64,000 nucleotides of DNA from Roseinatronobacter sp052379845. Lineage in GTDB: Bacteria; Pseudomonadota; Alphaproteobacteria; Rhodobacterales; Rhodobacteraceae. Every line of letters begins with the position of its first letter. Positions within the stretch are counted from its first letter, which is position 1. The notes below the pieces were generated by a model, which saw nothing but the letters and a program-made list of their open reading frames with translations, was not told the DNA's origin and searched no databases. The position numbers were made by a program, and so were the translations under genes. The DNA is taken from the NCBI GenBank assembly GCA_052379845.1, contig JBQTCF010000024.1; one strand, written 5' to 3'. Positions 17,899-27,355 of this stretch are shown here, piece after piece.

Positions 17899-18681
17899 CT
17901 AGTGAATGTGCGTACCTCCATTCACATCGAGCGTCGCGCCTGTTATAAAGGATGACATATCGGATGCGAGAAACAGGCAGGCATTAGCGACATCAAGTGG
18001 CTTACCAGCCTTTTTCAAGGGAATAGCATCAACGATACTTGCGATCCTGTCGTCATCCAGCACGTCAAGCATGGATGTCTCAATCATTGCTGGACAGATC
18101 ACGTTGGCACGAATGCCTTGCGATCCAAACTCACGGGCGATGGTGCGAGTCAGGCTTATTACACCTCCCTTTGACGCCGCGTAATGCGCGCCGCCTACAA
18201 GGCCGCCGCCGCGCTGTGCTGCAGATGATGCCAGATTAACGATGGTGCCCGAACTTTTCTTGGAGAAAACCTTTATTACGCTCTGGCAAATGTTGAATGC
18301 TCCCTTGAGATTAATGTTTATCATCTGGTTGAACTCGTCCGAGGAGATCGAGAGAAGTCCTTTGCCGTTCACGATCGCAGCAGAATTCACCATCGCATCC
18401 ACGGTCCCAAACCTCTTTAACGCAGCTTCTATTGCTGCATCACAGCTTTCGGGCGATTGAATATCGGTCCTTATGCCAAGAATATCCGCAGTTTTCCCGG
18501 TCTTGGCCTTTATCTCGCTTTCGATTTTTTCCGCCACTGTATCATTCATTGCGACATCCAAGGCTACTATCTTCGCGCCGTGCTCCGCAAACAATTCTGC
18601 CGTTGCGTAGCCAATGCCACGAAGCGAGGCCGCACCAACGATCACGCAAACTTTGTCCTGCAATTGCTTTAGATTGTTCAT
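17899..18681 (-). CDS. Short-chain dehydrogenase/reductase
   Basis: A 260-residue classical SDR: cofactor motif GAASLRGIG (about 16-24), NSAAI in place of NNAG, catalytic Ser in NLASSAAQ and HYAASKGG (Tyr-x3-Lys), and the C-terminal ITGATLDVNGGTH. The start at 18681 follows a ribosome site; it is 4 bp downstream of the CoA-transferase stop, so one transcript. By context it probably oxidises a hydroxyacyl-CoA intermediate; the substrate is not visible in the sequence. Confidence 0.85.
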   Translation of the reverse strand: MNNLKQLQDKVCVIVGAASLRGIGYATAELFAEHGAKIVALDVAMNDTVAEKIESEIKAKTGKTADILGIRTDIQSPESCDAAIEAALKRFGTVDAMVNSAAIVNGKGLLSISSDEFNQMININLKGAFNICQSVIKVFSKKSSGTIVNLASSAAQRGGGLVGGAHYAASKGGVISLTRTIAREFGSQGIRANVICPAMIETSMLDVLDDDRIASIVDAIPLKKAGKPLDVANACLFLASDMSSFITGATLDVNGGTHIH

Positions 18682-18685
18682 TGTT

Positions 18686-19903
18686 TTATCGACTTCCTTT
18701 GGATTTAGAGGTTTGGGTGGCGCGACTTTCAAACAGACCTCGAATTTCAGCTACGTCGAAGCCCAGCATGTGAAGCACTTCTTCTGAATTCCACCCGCAG
18801 GGCGCCGCAGGCGAACGTTGGTCCAGACTTTCCCCATCGACGCGCACCGATGTGCGGATTGCCGCCGTTCGGCCTTCGGTTGGATGGTCTTCGTAGGAAA
18901 TTAGATTGACGGCCTTAAGATGCTGATCCTCTGGCAAGGTTTGGAGAGTATGGCACGGCATGACTGCAAGGTCTGATGCCCGCAAAATCGCGATCCACTC
19001 TTTAGAAGTCCTCTCAGTCAGCGGCGCGCCGCGCACTTCGAACCACTCTGAAACGTTGTCCGCACGGGCTGCGACTGAGTTGAACCTGGGATCATCTGCG
19101 AGTTCGGAACGGCCCGTAGCAATAAGAAAACTTCGCACCTGTGTGTCGGTATTTATCGTGAACGAGATAAATCCATCCTTCGTCCGAACTGGCTTATTAT
19201 GTGGGCTGAGCAAGCGTTGATCACCTGCCGGGCCAACCGCAGGCTGGAAACTCTGCTGTGCCAGATGTTCTTGCAGGACGAAAGCAGCCATTGTTTCAAA
19301 CATCGGGATTTCAAGAAACACACCGCGTCCCGTTTCCCGCTGACTGAGCACTGCTGCCATAATTACACCTGATGCAATCTCGCCAACGACGTGATCGCAA
19401 ACCAGCATGGGTATATAGCTTGGCGCCCCGTCGCGCGCCTGCATCAGGCCAGCCATGCCTGTCGCCCCCTGTACCACGCTATCATATGTTGGAAAGCCAC
19501 CATACGGCCCATTGGTGCCATAACCCGTCAGGAGACAGTAGATCTTCTCAGGGTGCCGGGAGTGGATTGTTTTGGCATCCAATTCCAGACGCACCAATGC
19601 TTGTGGCCTCATATTGGCAACTATAACATCAGCCCAGCTGATCAGTCGGTCAATGATCGGGCGTGCAGCTGGGTTCTTCAAATCAAGGCAAATATTTTGC
19701 TTACCGCGGTTAAGATGCAGATAAGTCCCGGAGTGTTCACCAGTCGGAGATTGGCCTCCGAGCCCACGCATTAGGTCTCGGTCGGGACTTTCGACCTTGA
19801 TGACAGTCGCGCCGTACTGTCCAAGACGCCACGTAGCCACAGGGCCTACTACGACGCTGGTGAGGTCAAGAACCTTTAGTTTATGGAGCGGGGCAAAGCT
19901 CAT
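18686..19903 (-). CDS. Class III CoA-transferase (CaiB/BaiF family)
   Basis: A 405-residue family III CoA-transferase: N-terminal LKVLDLTSVVVGPVATWRLGQYGATVIKVE, LHLNRGKQNICLDLKNP, and the region GTNGPYGGFPTYDSVVQGATGMAGLM in which Asp141 is the expected catalytic residue. It likely activates an imported acid by moving CoA from a donor thioester. The ATG overlaps the stop of the upstream hydratase (ATGA), showing coupling. Substrate unknown; the nearest functional hint is the mesaconyl-CoA-hydratase-like partner. Confidence 0.87.
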   Translation of the reverse strand: MSFAPLHKLKVLDLTSVVVGPVATWRLGQYGATVIKVESPDRDLMRGLGGQSPTGEHSGTYLHLNRGKQNICLDLKNPAARPIIDRLISWADVIVANMRPQALVRLELDAKTIHSRHPEKIYCLLTGYGTNGPYGGFPTYDSVVQGATGMAGLMQARDGAPSYIPMLVCDHVVGEIASGVIMAAVLSQRETGRGVFLEIPMFETMAAFVLQEHLAQQSFQPAVGPAGDQRLLSPHNKPVRTKDGFISFTINTDTQVRSFLIATGRSELADDPRFNSVAARADNVSEWFEVRGAPLTERTSKEWIAILRASDLAVMPCHTLQTLPEDQHLKAVNLISYEDHPTEGRTAAIRTSVRVDGESLDQRSPAAPCGWNSEEVLHMLGFDVAEIRGLFESRATQTSKSKGSR

Positions 19904-20727
19904 GCGCAAGATATCTCCATAGTCGCCGCCAAAGCCATGGAGTGATCGTATACGCGCACATACCATCCCTGATCAGACCGGTCTGCAGCAATTGTGAGTT
20001 CGCGGTTCACATACAGAGGTGCAATGTGCCGCGTAGTGAGTGCCGCTTGTCGTAGGCCAAGGTCGATTCGCATTGCTTCGGTAACAAGTAGAGTCACAAG
20101 CCCACCGTTCACCACGAGGTCAGGTAGCCCCTCGACTTCCTGCGCATAGGCCCGATCCAAGTGAATTTTGTGGCTATTAAAGCCAAGCGCCGAATACTGG
20201 AATAGCAGCGTGTCGTCAGGCGTGACTTTCTTGATGAACTCAGCTTGAATGCTTGACATTTCAGGTGGTGGCGCCACCGCCCCCGAAGCGGCCTCAAGCA
20301 ATAGGTATGTCTGTGTCTCTCTGATTGTCGCCGAGCCATCGACTTCTTTGATTATGTTCTCAATCTCGACGATGGCCATTTTTCCAGTCGGTGCTTCCTT
20401 TTCCCGGATTTTGGCAAGACGGCTTGTCCGCCGGATGGAGGAGCCGACCTTTATAGCGCCTTGGCATTCAACAGCCCTGCCACCCAACAAGAGGCGCGGA
20501 AGAGACATATCTGGCATTGGGACACCGAAACCTGGAAAGCCGTCTTTCCGGAGTTCGGTTCGGGGCGTCGCTCCCCCCAGAAGAAAGAAATGCCAGCCAA
20601 AGGGGAGCGAATCGCCGCTGCCGAAGGAAGTGGGCTTGAGGTTCAGCATAGCGGCGACTCGGCGAACCATACCCACACTACAGTTGTCCGGTTGCTCCTT
20701 TTGGGCCCCGGAACCTGAAAGTTGCAT
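19900..20727 (-). CDS. FAS1-like/MaoC hydratase, mesaconyl-CoA hydratase-like
   Basis: A 275-residue double-hotdog protein. It contains RRVAAMLNLKP, LPFGWHFFLLGGATPRTELRKDG, RTSRLAKIREKEAPTGKMAIVEI and later FQYSALGFNSHKIHLDRAYA, all characteristic of FAS1-like dehydratase/MaoC hydratases such as mesaconyl-C4-CoA hydratase. It would hydrate an enoyl-CoA. First gene of the minus-strand operon; a GGGGGGA ribosome site lies about 7 nt before the ATG. Its start is divergent from the VOC gene at 21052 across an AT-rich gap. Confidence 0.8.
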   Translation of the reverse strand: MQLSGSGAQKEQPDNCSVGMVRRVAAMLNLKPTSFGSGDSLPFGWHFFLLGGATPRTELRKDGFPGFGVPMPDMSLPRLLLGGRAVECQGAIKVGSSIRRTSRLAKIREKEAPTGKMAIVEIENIIKEVDGSATIRETQTYLLLEAASGAVAPPPEMSSIQAEFIKKVTPDDTLLFQYSALGFNSHKIHLDRAYAQEVEGLPDLVVNGGLVTLLVTEAMRIDLGLRQAALTTRHIAPLYVNRELTIAADRSDQGWYVRVYDHSMALAATMEISCA

Positions 20728-21051
20728 CTGCGAATCCCCCCAAATGAGTTCGGTATATGAATTTTACTATTTACCTATAAATCAAAAAATAGTGCAAAGC
20801 AAGCAGGTGTTTGAATGCCCAGTTTTTGTTAATAAATGCTGCATTTTAACCTTCTTTTTTGTGCACTCTTTAGGTGAGATGTTTTTGCTTGACAATTATT
20901 ATTTTTACTGGTGAATATACCATGAGAGCTCGCTTAGCTATGCTCGGGTTACTGAGGTGTATGAATCTGCTGTTCGGGCACCTGAAGTACTAAGAACTCT
21001 TGTCCCAGAATTCCGCTACCAAACTCGCTGCTGAACCAACTGAGGAAAACA
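20728..21051. promoter_or_regulatory. AT-rich divergent intergenic region
   Basis: This 324-bp gap separates the hydratase operon (minus) from the VOC gene (plus) and is strikingly richer in A and T than its surroundings, especially 20750-20930. It most likely holds divergent promoters and binding sites for one or both IclR regulators nearby, but I cannot define a site with confidence. Confidence 0.4.
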
Positions 21052-21459
21052 ATGAAAATCGAACTTCACCACATCAACATCTGCTCTAGGGATGTTCCTG
21101 AACTCGAACGCTTTTACCGCGACGTGTTCAACTTTAACGGCGTAGAAGATGATGAGCATGAGCAAGATACCGGCCAGGGCTATGACGGCGGAGTTGCCTT
21201 TTTATCAGACGGAAACACCGAATTTCACCTTGCCACCACCGACCTTGGTGTCGCACATCGTACAGGTCACGCCGTCAATCCTCTCGAGCGGGGGCACATC
21301 GCCTTCCGTACCGACGATATCGAAGCGTTCAAGGAGCGCTTGAACGAGTTGGGCGTGCCATTCTCAGATTATGGCACTTGGGCCATGGCTGGGTGGTATC
21401 AAGTGTTCTTTCAGGATCCTTCGGGCACGATCATCGAGGTACACCAGATCGGCTGCTAG
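21052..21459 (+). CDS. VOC-family protein
   Basis: A 135-residue single-domain glyoxalase/VOC protein: IELHHINICSRDVPELERFYRDVF, GGVAFLSDGNTEFHLA, RGHIAFRTDDIEAFKERLNE and FFQDPSGTIIEVHQ. The candidate metal ligands His6 or His7, His56-like and the final Glu (IIEVHQ) are present, so it could be a lyase, epimerase or dioxygenase. It is the first plus-strand gene of the catabolic island and may act on an acyl-CoA, as methylmalonyl-CoA epimerases do; this is inference. Confidence 0.75.
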   Translation: MKIELHHINICSRDVPELERFYRDVFNFNGVEDDEHEQDTGQGYDGGVAFLSDGNTEFHLATTDLGVAHRTGHAVNPLERGHIAFRTDDIEAFKERLNELGVPFSDYGTWAMAGWYQVFFQDPSGTIIEVHQIGC

Positions 21460-21637
21460 TCTGGTGTTCAATTAGTAGAGTCCGTGTTTGCGCATTGGAG
21501 CCCTGCGCCAACCGTATCGTCGTTGTCGGCTGATCGTCTCAAATTGATAGCGGCCAAATACTGAAATGATCAGCATGCCCTGCATGCAACAATACTAGCG
21601 TGAACAATTTGGCCGATCGCACTGGACGGGAGCCCTT

Positions 21638-22459
21638 ATGACGACGAGTAGAAAAAAGGTTGAAGAGAATACGCGCGACGTCATGGAGTCGACGAAGTTG
21701 ACGCCCAAAGCTCAAAACGCTGGCTACTCAGCACCAGCTCTGGAAAAAGGCCTCGACATTCTTGAAGTGCTTTGCAAGAGCAGTGAAGGACTGACGCAAA
21801 AGGAAATTGCGTCCTTACTTGGGCGGAGCACAAGCGAACTTTACCGCATGGTGAACTGCCTAGAGCGTCGAAAATATATCTCGCACGAGGGTGATAAATA
21901 CTCCATCACCACAAAACTTTTCCAGCTTTCGAGGATCCATCCACCTACAGACAGGCTTGTTACGGCTGCCTTGCCAATTATGCAGGAGCTTTCGCACAGT
22001 GTGGGGTTTGCCTGCGATTTGCGAGTCTATAATAATGGATCACAAACAGTCATAGCGTCTATGAATACCCCTAGTGGTATTGGTTTCAATGTTCGCAGTG
22101 GAGCCGAAATTGCAATTGCCCCATCGGCATCCGGTAGAGTCCTCGTTGCATTTCAGCCTGCTGAAACGACAGAAATTCGTATCCGCGAGAGCTTTGCAGG
22201 CCTACCTGCCTCCGAGATCAAGGCATTTCGCAAAGATTTGCACGAAGTCGCCGTAAAGGGTTTCGCATCGATAAAGAGCCGTCAATATGAGGGTGTACAT
22301 GCGATCTCTTTCCCTATCCTTGACATGGATCGCCACGCAATCGCGGCCTTAACCGTTCCAATGGTGCCGCGTTTGGACACCACCCCCGCGCCGAGCAAGA
22401 ACGACGTTGAGGAACGATTGCGGGAAAGTGCGGAAAAGCTTAACCGGCTGATCAGATAG
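21638..22459 (+). CDS. IclR-family transcriptional regulator
   Basis: A 273-residue IclR protein with N-terminal winged helix (ALEKGLDILEVLCKSSEGLTQKEIASLLGRSTSELYRMVNCLERRKYI, about 30-80) and an effector domain (about 100-265). It is clearly paralogous to the IclR protein at 23884-24771; both share the APALEKGLDILE start and GFASIKSRQYEGVHAISFPIL-like motif. IclR proteins often sense pathway acids. It lies between the VOC and hydroxyacyl-CoA dehydrogenase genes on the same strand. Confidence 0.88.
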   Translation: MTTSRKKVEENTRDVMESTKLTPKAQNAGYSAPALEKGLDILEVLCKSSEGLTQKEIASLLGRSTSELYRMVNCLERRKYISHEGDKYSITTKLFQLSRIHPPTDRLVTAALPIMQELSHSVGFACDLRVYNNGSQTVIASMNTPSGIGFNVRSGAEIAIAPSASGRVLVAFQPAETTEIRIRESFAGLPASEIKAFRKDLHEVAVKGFASIKSRQYEGVHAISFPILDMDRHAIAALTVPMVPRLDTTPAPSKNDVEERLRESAEKLNRLIR

Positions 22460-22524
22460 CGCCGCACAGCCAGGAACGCCAATCCTCTGTAAACAAATAC
22501 GCATCGCCATTGGAACGCATCTCT

Positions 22525-23829
22525 ATGAAAACAGTGTTTGACTGGTCTCCCGAAGAAAAGGCTATGGCGCTTCAGGCGCTTGAACGCTGCGAAACGGAAG
22601 CTGTTTCGTACGGACAGAGACAAAGAGCTATGTTTAATTCGGTCCGCCGCGTCGGCATTGTCGGGGGTGGCACCATGGGCGCTGGAATCGCAGTCGCCAT
22701 GCTGAATGCAGGTTATTTGGTACAGATCGTTGAGCGTGACGAGGCTGCCGCAAATGCTGGGCGGCAACGGGTTCTGGACATACTCTCAAAAGATCTGGGT
22801 TCGGGCCGGATCGATCATGATACTCATTCGACGCGTCTAGCATCCTTTGGAGTGGCTCCACAGTACGATGTCTTAAATGAGTCTGATCTCGTGATCGAAG
22901 CCGTATACGAAAATCTGGACGTCAAGCGACGTGTTTTTGATGAACTTGATCAAGTTTGCAGGGAAACAGCTATCCTCGCCACAAACACATCTTACTTGGA
23001 CCCTACGAGCATCTTCTCCGGTGTTTCCCACTCGGAACGTTGTATCGGATTACACTTCTTCAGCCCAGCAAACATCATGAAGCTTGTCGAGGTGATCCCA
23101 ACAAGAGATACATCTGACCAAACCCTGGCCACCGCCTTCCAGATAGTTGGTGCCTGTCGAAAAATTCCAGTAAAGTCTGGTATTTGTGAGGGATTCATTG
23201 GAAATCGCATTCTGAAAACGATGCGGCAGCAGGCCGAACGAGTATTACTCTTCGGTGCATTGCCCGAGCAAGTGGATGCCGCGCTCAGAACATTTGGGAT
23301 GAAGATGGGTCCATTTGAGGTGCAGGATCTTGCTGGTCTCGACATTGCCGCGCATCAAAGAATTGCAGCCAGAGAACGCGGTCAACTCGCCTTCGGACCA
23401 ATTTCTGATCGCTTGTTTTCTGCGGGGCGCCTTGGACAAAAATCCGGTGCAGGTTGGTATGACTACGACGGCTCATCAAGAAAACCTGGTGTTCCTGAAA
23501 AGGTTCAGCGGGCTATCGATGAAGCAAGGACCGAAGCCAAAACTCACACGGCTACATGGCCTGACGAGGTCATTGTCGAAACTATACTTTTCTGCATGCT
23601 GGACGAGGCAGCGAAAATTCTTCAAGAGGGAATCGCCGCGCAACAATGCGACATAGATCTTGTTCAAGTTCATGGCTATGGATTCCCACGCGAAAAGGGT
23701 GGTTTGCTTGTTTTTGGTACTAATTATGGCCTTTCAAAGGTTGTGGGGCGCCTTAAAGAATTCAACGATTTAGGACTCATCGAACCGCCTTCCTCAGCCA
23801 TGTTGCGCTTAGCTGACTGCAAGGCCTAA
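22525..23829 (+). CDS. 3-hydroxyacyl-CoA dehydrogenase
   Basis: A 434-residue NAD-dependent 3-hydroxyacyl-CoA dehydrogenase. The Rossmann motif GIVGGGTMGAGIA is near residues 44-56; ESDLVIEAVYENLDVKRRVF, ILATNTSYLDP, HFFSPANIMKLVEV with the catalytic His, and GFIGNRI follow; two C-terminal HAD domains complete it. The extra 40 residues before the Rossmann fold look like the linker left from a FadB-type fusion that has lost its enoyl-hydratase half. I prefer the ATG at 22525; a TTG at 22510 is possible. Confidence 0.88.
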   Translation: MKTVFDWSPEEKAMALQALERCETEAVSYGQRQRAMFNSVRRVGIVGGGTMGAGIAVAMLNAGYLVQIVERDEAAANAGRQRVLDILSKDLGSGRIDHDTHSTRLASFGVAPQYDVLNESDLVIEAVYENLDVKRRVFDELDQVCRETAILATNTSYLDPTSIFSGVSHSERCIGLHFFSPANIMKLVEVIPTRDTSDQTLATAFQIVGACRKIPVKSGICEGFIGNRILKTMRQQAERVLLFGALPEQVDAALRTFGMKMGPFEVQDLAGLDIAAHQRIAARERGQLAFGPISDRLFSAGRLGQKSGAGWYDYDGSSRKPGVPEKVQRAIDEARTEAKTHTATWPDEVIVETILFCMLDEAAKILQEGIAAQQCDIDLVQVHGYGFPREKGGLLVFGTNYGLSKVVGRLKEFNDLGLIEPPSSAMLRLADCKA

Positions 23830-23883
23830 TTGATGATGCAATCAGCGGAAAAAGGGCCACTGCCCACGGTGGGCGAGAAGTTA

Positions 23884-24771
23884 CTAACCTGCGCCCTCAC
23901 GAGACCGTCCGCCAATTCTCGCCGTCAGCTTTTGTGCAGCTTTCGCCAACTCCCGCTCAACATCTCCAACTGTCGTCCGACCTTCAAGATCGAGCCGCTC
24001 GAGGTATGGAACCGTCAGCGCAGCCAAAGCATTTTGCCTCGAATTAAGAATGGGGAAACTAACGGCCTGAACCCCTCTATACTGTTCGCTTTTCATGGAC
24101 GCAAAGCCCTTGCTTGCAACGTCTGCGATCACTGCTTCAAATGTGGCGCAGTCTTTGGGAGACTTTCCCTCCATGCATTCGGTAACCCGCACATGCCGAA
24201 CTTCTTCCTTCTGGAAGGCGACGAGCACCCGACCAGAAGCGGATTGTGGCACTTCGATCTGGGCACCGACCTGTACTGCAAACCCAATGCCGCTTGGTGC
24301 GTCCTGCTTGGCGATTACGACTTGGTTGCCCGCGCTGTAAACGGTCAGGTGGCAAGCTTGCTGTAACTGACTGGATAGTGACTGCATAATGGGCGCGGCC
24401 TCGAAAATCAGGCGCTCTGTCGGAGGGTGACGATGTGCCAACTCATACAACTTGGTTGTCAGAGCATAGACTTCATCATCGAGTGATACATAGTTCCGCC
24501 CGACGAGGCAGCTCAACATCCGATAGATTTCACCAACACTGCGGCCCAACTCCCGTGCTATATCTTTCTGGGAAAGACCGTCCTCTCGATGGCTGAGCAG
24601 CTCCAATATGTCCAAACCCTTTTCGAGGGCTGGTGCTGCGTAAGCACGGCCTTCGGTATCTGGAGAGATACCAACAATTTCACGTGACGTCATGTGCTTT
24701 TCCCCAAAACCATTCAACTTTTCTGAACCGAAGAATTCACCGATCGCAGGCGATTTATCGTTTCTACCCAA
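23884..24771 (-). CDS. IclR-family transcriptional regulator
   Basis: A 295-residue IclR protein (or 269 residues if translation begins at Met27, 24693). The winged helix is APALEKGLDILELLSHREDGLSQKDIARELGRSVGEIYRML (about 46-90), followed by a ligand-binding domain. It is transcribed in the same direction as the TRAP transporter genes, which end 17 bp upstream of it, so it is probably in or next to that operon and may control transport. Confidence 0.87.
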   Translation of the reverse strand: MGRNDKSPAIGEFFGSEKLNGFGEKHMTSREIVGISPDTEGRAYAAPALEKGLDILELLSHREDGLSQKDIARELGRSVGEIYRMLSCLVGRNYVSLDDEVYALTTKLYELAHRHPPTERLIFEAAPIMQSLSSQLQQACHLTVYSAGNQVVIAKQDAPSGIGFAVQVGAQIEVPQSASGRVLVAFQKEEVRHVRVTECMEGKSPKDCATFEAVIADVASKGFASMKSEQYRGVQAVSFPILNSRQNALAALTVPYLERLDLEGRTTVGDVERELAKAAQKLTARIGGRSREGAG

Positions 24772-24787
24772 GTAGGTTTCGCCATTC

Positions 24788-26173
24788 CTAACCCCCTAGA
24801 ACATAGCTCGGCAACCACAGTACGATCGAAGGGAACAGCATACACATCAGAAGGCCGAACATTTGCAGCCCGACAAATGGAATGCTGCCCTTGTACATCT
24901 CTTGAATCCGAATTTCAGGAGGAGCAGCCCCTTTCATGAAGAACAGTGCCAGTCCAAAAGGAGGAGTCAAAAAACTGGTCTGCAGGTTCATCGCCACAAG
25001 AATAAGAAACCAGATCATAATTGGGTTCGAGACACCTTGCCACGTTCCAATATGTCCCCCAAAATCCAGTAGAGTGATGATGGGCGCGAATATTGGAAGG
25101 ATTATTAGCGTTATTTCAACCCAATCAAAAAAGAACCCTAGTATGAAAATTGTTCCCATTAGAACAAACAATATAGACCAAGGACCAACGTTCATATGCT
25201 CAATGAAGTTAATGATGAGGCTGTCACCACCAGTAGACTTGAATACAAAAGCAAAAGCCGTTGCTCCAACAAATATCCCAAAAATCATCCCGGTCGTAAG
25301 AGCAGTGCGTTTGCAAACATCGACAAAATTTATCCAGCTTAGTTTTCGATTGAATGCAGCAAGCAAAATTGATCCAAAGGCGCCTACTCCAGAAGCCTCT
25401 GTGGGAGTCGCAAATCCTAAAAGGATGGAACCAAGCACACAGAGGATCAAAAACGTAGGCGGCACAAAGCTGCGTATCACCATCATCCAAAAGGCATTTC
25501 GGGTGGGGGGTTTAATGTCGCTGGACATCGGTGGAGCGAGATGGGGCCAGAAACCACAAACTACAAGGATATAAATAAAATATAGCGCCGCCAAGAAAAG
25601 ACCTGGAATAAAGGCTGCAATAAACAAGGTCCCCGCTGGGACAGCCATCAAATCTGCCATAATTACAAGCATAATTGAAGGAGGTACTAGCACTCCGAGG
25701 GTCCCTGATGCTGCTATCGTGCCGGTCGCCAATGGGATGTTATAGTTCGCACGCATCATGACAGGAAGTGCCATCATAGTGACCATTACCACGGAGGCAC
25801 CAATGATACCGGTGGTAGCGGCCATGATCGTGCCTACTAACGTCACGGCAAGAGCAAGTCCACCAGGGGTTTTGCGAAACATTACCTGCAGTGCATGAAG
25901 CAGATCTTTTGCCGCGCCCGACTTCTCCAGCATCGTGCCCATAAAAATGAACATCGGGATTGCGACAAGCACAAGGCTTTCCATGGTGCTGCCGTAGATT
26001 CGGAGAGGAATGAGTGTTAACTGGCTCAGCCGGAAGGATCCTAAAGTGTCACCCAAGACTGCAAAGAGCAAAGCCACACCGCCCAGCACAAATGCAATTG
26101 GGTACCCGGTGAAAGCCAGAATCGCGAGTGTGGCGAACATCACCAATGGGAGGTAGGTTACTAGAATGTCCAT
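24788..26173 (-). CDS. dctM: TRAP transporter large permease subunit (DctM family)
   Basis: A 461-residue very hydrophobic protein with about 12 transmembrane segments, starting MDILVTYLPLVMFATLAILAFTGYPIAFVLGG. It has the DctM features MFIFMGTMLEKSGAAKDLLHA, GIIGASVVMVTMMALPVMM and GSILLGFATPTEASGVGAFG. DctM forms the Na+-driven elevator channel for substrates delivered by the periplasmic protein. It lies downstream of the small subunit; a 15-codon upstream extension of the frame is not homologous. Confidence 0.93.
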   Translation of the reverse strand: MDILVTYLPLVMFATLAILAFTGYPIAFVLGGVALLFAVLGDTLGSFRLSQLTLIPLRIYGSTMESLVLVAIPMFIFMGTMLEKSGAAKDLLHALQVMFRKTPGGLALAVTLVGTIMAATTGIIGASVVMVTMMALPVMMRANYNIPLATGTIAASGTLGVLVPPSIMLVIMADLMAVPAGTLFIAAFIPGLFLAALYFIYILVVCGFWPHLAPPMSSDIKPPTRNAFWMMVIRSFVPPTFLILCVLGSILLGFATPTEASGVGAFGSILLAAFNRKLSWINFVDVCKRTALTTGMIFGIFVGATAFAFVFKSTGGDSLIINFIEHMNVGPWSILFVLMGTIFILGFFFDWVEITLIILPIFAPIITLLDFGGHIGTWQGVSNPIMIWFLILVAMNLQTSFLTPPFGLALFFMKGAAPPEIRIQEMYKGSIPFVGLQMFGLLMCMLFPSIVLWLPSYVLGG

Positions 26174-26251
26174 GGAAGTTGTTCCTTGCGAACAGTCTAA
26201 CCCGAAGCCACACGACAAACCGCGAGGGGCTGCATGCGCATGACACTAGGG

Positions 26252-27283
26252 TTAGGGGTGAGCAGATGGCGGCATGTCGTTCGCCGGGTCAGCGGGGTGA
26301 AGGTAGGAATGTGCATATGTACCGGAATCGCGCCTGAGTGAGGGTGGCCCCCATAAAAATACGACGCATCGCATTGCGACAGACATTCCCCCCAGTGCGA
26401 TCAGTGCGAATCCTGCAGGTAACATACTCTTGATCAAGAACCGATGATCAAGACCCGTCTGTGCAGCAGATCTCTCCCCGACCGAATATGATCTGAGTGC
26501 GTTTTCGGTGCCGTATTTCATCACCACATAGCAATATGGGACCATGAACAGGATGCACCCGGCCAGTTCAATCTTCGCTCGTGTGCGCGGGGTCATGTTC
26601 TCGCGCAGGAGCTCGATACGAACATGAAAATCTTTTGTATACGCATATCCAAGACAAAGTAGAAAAAGTGCAGAATGCAGATGCCATTCGAACTCTTGAA
26701 CCCTAGCAGCGCTTATTGTCCTATACCAGACAGTGAAGGTGAATTCGGGATATAGCGTAATAAGTTTGCGTTGAATCACATCGTACATGATTGAGGCAAT
26801 TAGCAATGGAAGCAGAATAACGGCAGATGCCAATCCTATTTTACCCAACAGCCCCGAAATCCCGTCGCTTGCGCGCAAAAGACGCGTGTAGCGGCCTTCC
26901 CCTACACCCATTCGGTATATGAATAGGCCAGCTATGAAGGATGTCATTGCCACCAGTATGTACGAATTGTAAGGTACGAACACTTCGAAGTAGGCGATAA
27001 GACGTTCTGCTGCTTCATCTCCGCGTCCAGCTGCGCGGCGTAGTGTATTGAGTTCTCGGTCAGTAATGCTGAATGGTCCCGCAAAAAGTAACCCAAACCA
27101 ACTGAGCAGCGATGCAGCAGCATAGGTAGCAGGCTCGGCGCGCATGATCGCTGCGACAAACAATGCTCCGAGAACGACCCCCAGCGTCGGCAACACCGCA
27201 AACGCGGAAAATGGCAAAATGACGATTATAAATGTCGCGACGAGAGCTACGATTGCAGCGAATGTTCCTATAAAGCGAAGCAT
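26252..27283 (-). CDS. dctQ: TRAP transporter small permease subunit with an N-terminal membrane extension
   Basis: The C-terminal half (about residues 145-310: SDGISGLLGKIGLASAVILLPLLIASIMYDVIQRKL ... HVRIELLRENMTPRTRAKIELAGC) is a normal four-helix DctQ domain. The first 145 residues add roughly four more transmembrane helices (IGTFAAIVALVATFIIVILPF, VLPTLGVVLGALFVAAIM and others), making 343 residues instead of the usual 160-190. The extension resembles nothing I can name. It follows dctP after a 9-bp-stem hairpin. Confidence 0.85.
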   Translation of the reverse strand: MLRFIGTFAAIVALVATFIIVILPFSAFAVLPTLGVVLGALFVAAIMRAEPATYAAASLLSWFGLLFAGPFSITDRELNTLRRAAGRGDEAAERLIAYFEVFVPYNSYILVAMTSFIAGLFIYRMGVGEGRYTRLLRASDGISGLLGKIGLASAVILLPLLIASIMYDVIQRKLITLYPEFTFTVWYRTISAARVQEFEWHLHSALFLLCLGYAYTKDFHVRIELLRENMTPRTRAKIELAGCILFMVPYCYVVMKYGTENALRSYSVGERSAAQTGLDHRFLIKSMLPAGFALIALGGMSVAMRCVVFLWGPPSLRRDSGTYAHSYLHPADPANDMPPSAHP

Positions 27284-27304
27284 GTGACCTCCCAAGGCTT
27301 CTAA

Positions 27305-27328
27305 CCGCACGCCCAAGTCGGCGTGCGG
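27305..27328. terminator. Hairpin between dctP and dctQ
   Basis: A perfect 9-bp inverted repeat, CCGCACGCC-caagtc-GGCGTGCGG, lies between the end of dctP (27356) and the start of dctQ (27283). No T-run follows on the minus strand. Such a stem probably stabilises the dctP message or attenuates the permease genes, giving more binding protein than transporter. Confidence 0.55.
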
Positions 27329-27355
27329 TCCCGCATCATACTTTCGATCGCTAGG

